Shown here: piece by piece, positions 5,348 to 5,436 of the stretch | How positions within the stretch are numbered: the stretch's first letter is position 1 | Layout of the letters: each line of letters starts with the position of its first letter | NCBI GenBank assembly: GCA_947628325.1 | Contig: CANQZL010000111.1 | Coordinates: forward strand, 1 to 5,436 | Direction: 5' to 3' | Length of the DNA stretch: 5,436 bases | Origin: an uncultured Bacilli bacterium | Lineage (GTDB): Bacteria; Bacillota_I; Bacilli_A; RF39; UBA660 | Program-made: the position numbers and the translations under genes | The notes under the pieces: model-generated | What the model saw: the letters and a program-made list of their open reading frames with translations, nothing else | Databases searched by the model: none | What the model was told of the DNA's origin: nothing

Positions 5348-5436
5348 CTCCATCTAAACTAAAGCTTTTAGCATCAGTTATTAAAACGTTAACTATTTTA
5401 CCTATTTTATCTTTAGCATTACTAATATTAACTAAT
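5334..5436 (-). CDS. miaB: C-terminal end of a methylthiotransferase, probably MiaB (partial)
   Basis: Only the last 33 codons are in the window; the gene continues past the right edge. The reading LVNISNAKDKIGKIVNVLIT then DAKSFSLDGEIKE ends at TAA 5334-5336. The pattern G-K-I-V-x-V-x-I-T-x-A-K-S-F-S-L-x-G-E is typical of the end of the RNA-binding TRAM domain that closes MiaB, the radical-SAM iron-sulphur enzyme that adds a methylthio group to isopentenyladenosine at tRNA position 37. The related enzymes MtaB and RimO also end in TRAM domains, but Ala-Lys-Ser/Thr-aromatic-Ser/Thr-Leu followed by Gly-Glu fits Bacillota MiaB best from memory. The radical-SAM core is outside the window, so the assignment rests on this tail. 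A terminator at its stop separates it from the DUF3592-GH25 operon. Confidence 0.7.
   Translation of the reverse strand, partial: LVNISNAKDKIGKIVNVLITDAKSFSLDGEIKE

Noticed and set aside
95..5436. Alternative genetic code with TGA as Trp, as in some wall-less relatives
   Set aside because: All conserved Trp positions in the mutase and GH25 enzyme use TGG and the full-length proteins end at TAA, so the standard code is sufficient. Because no gene here ends in TGA, the window alone does not strictly exclude reassignment.

Overview
The window is strongly AT-rich (by eye about a quarter to 30% G+C). Its genes use TAA stops only (five of five), read Trp as TGG and fit the standard bacterial code. 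The low G+C, short gaps, GH25 muramidase, DUF3592-like protein and surface protein with an InlB-type repeat suggest an uncultured low-G+C Bacillota, perhaps an RF39-like or other gut Bacilli lineage. The lineage is an inference; no rRNA or tRNA is present to test it.

Layout from left to right. Positions 1-77 hold no convincing gene but contain two near-identical 19-bp repeats 34 bp apart, one including a perfect palindrome. A small hairpin (78-98) overlaps the stop of a minus-strand surface protein (95-1567): signal peptide, beta-propeller-like body, InlB B-repeat-like domain, then an NPNTT + hydrophobic segment + basic tail that resembles a degenerate cell-wall sorting signal. A divergent promoter region of about 165 bp (1568-1732) separates it from a plus-strand phosphomannomutase/phosphoglucomutase (1733-3106), whose best start appears to be a TTG. 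A long two-tier bidirectional terminator (3106-3166) divides that gene from a convergent minus-strand operon. In transcription order the operon is a membrane protein with two DUF3592-like domains (4444-5247), then, overlapping it by 44 nt, a membrane-anchored GH25 muramidase with two Ig-like domains (3177-4487). The right edge carries the last 33 codons of a radical-SAM methylthiotransferase, probably MiaB. It ends in its own intrinsic terminator, so the two-gene operon has an independent promoter.

The common theme is the cell envelope: the mutase makes hexose-1-phosphate for glycan precursors, the GH25 enzyme should act on peptidoglycan outside the membrane, and the leftmost protein is exported and anchored. 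MiaB is an unrelated tRNA-modification neighbour. I see no defence system, mobile element, CRISPR array or RNA gene. The points most worth a second look are the atypical sorting signal, the left-edge repeats, the DUF3592-GH25 coupling and two start-site corrections.
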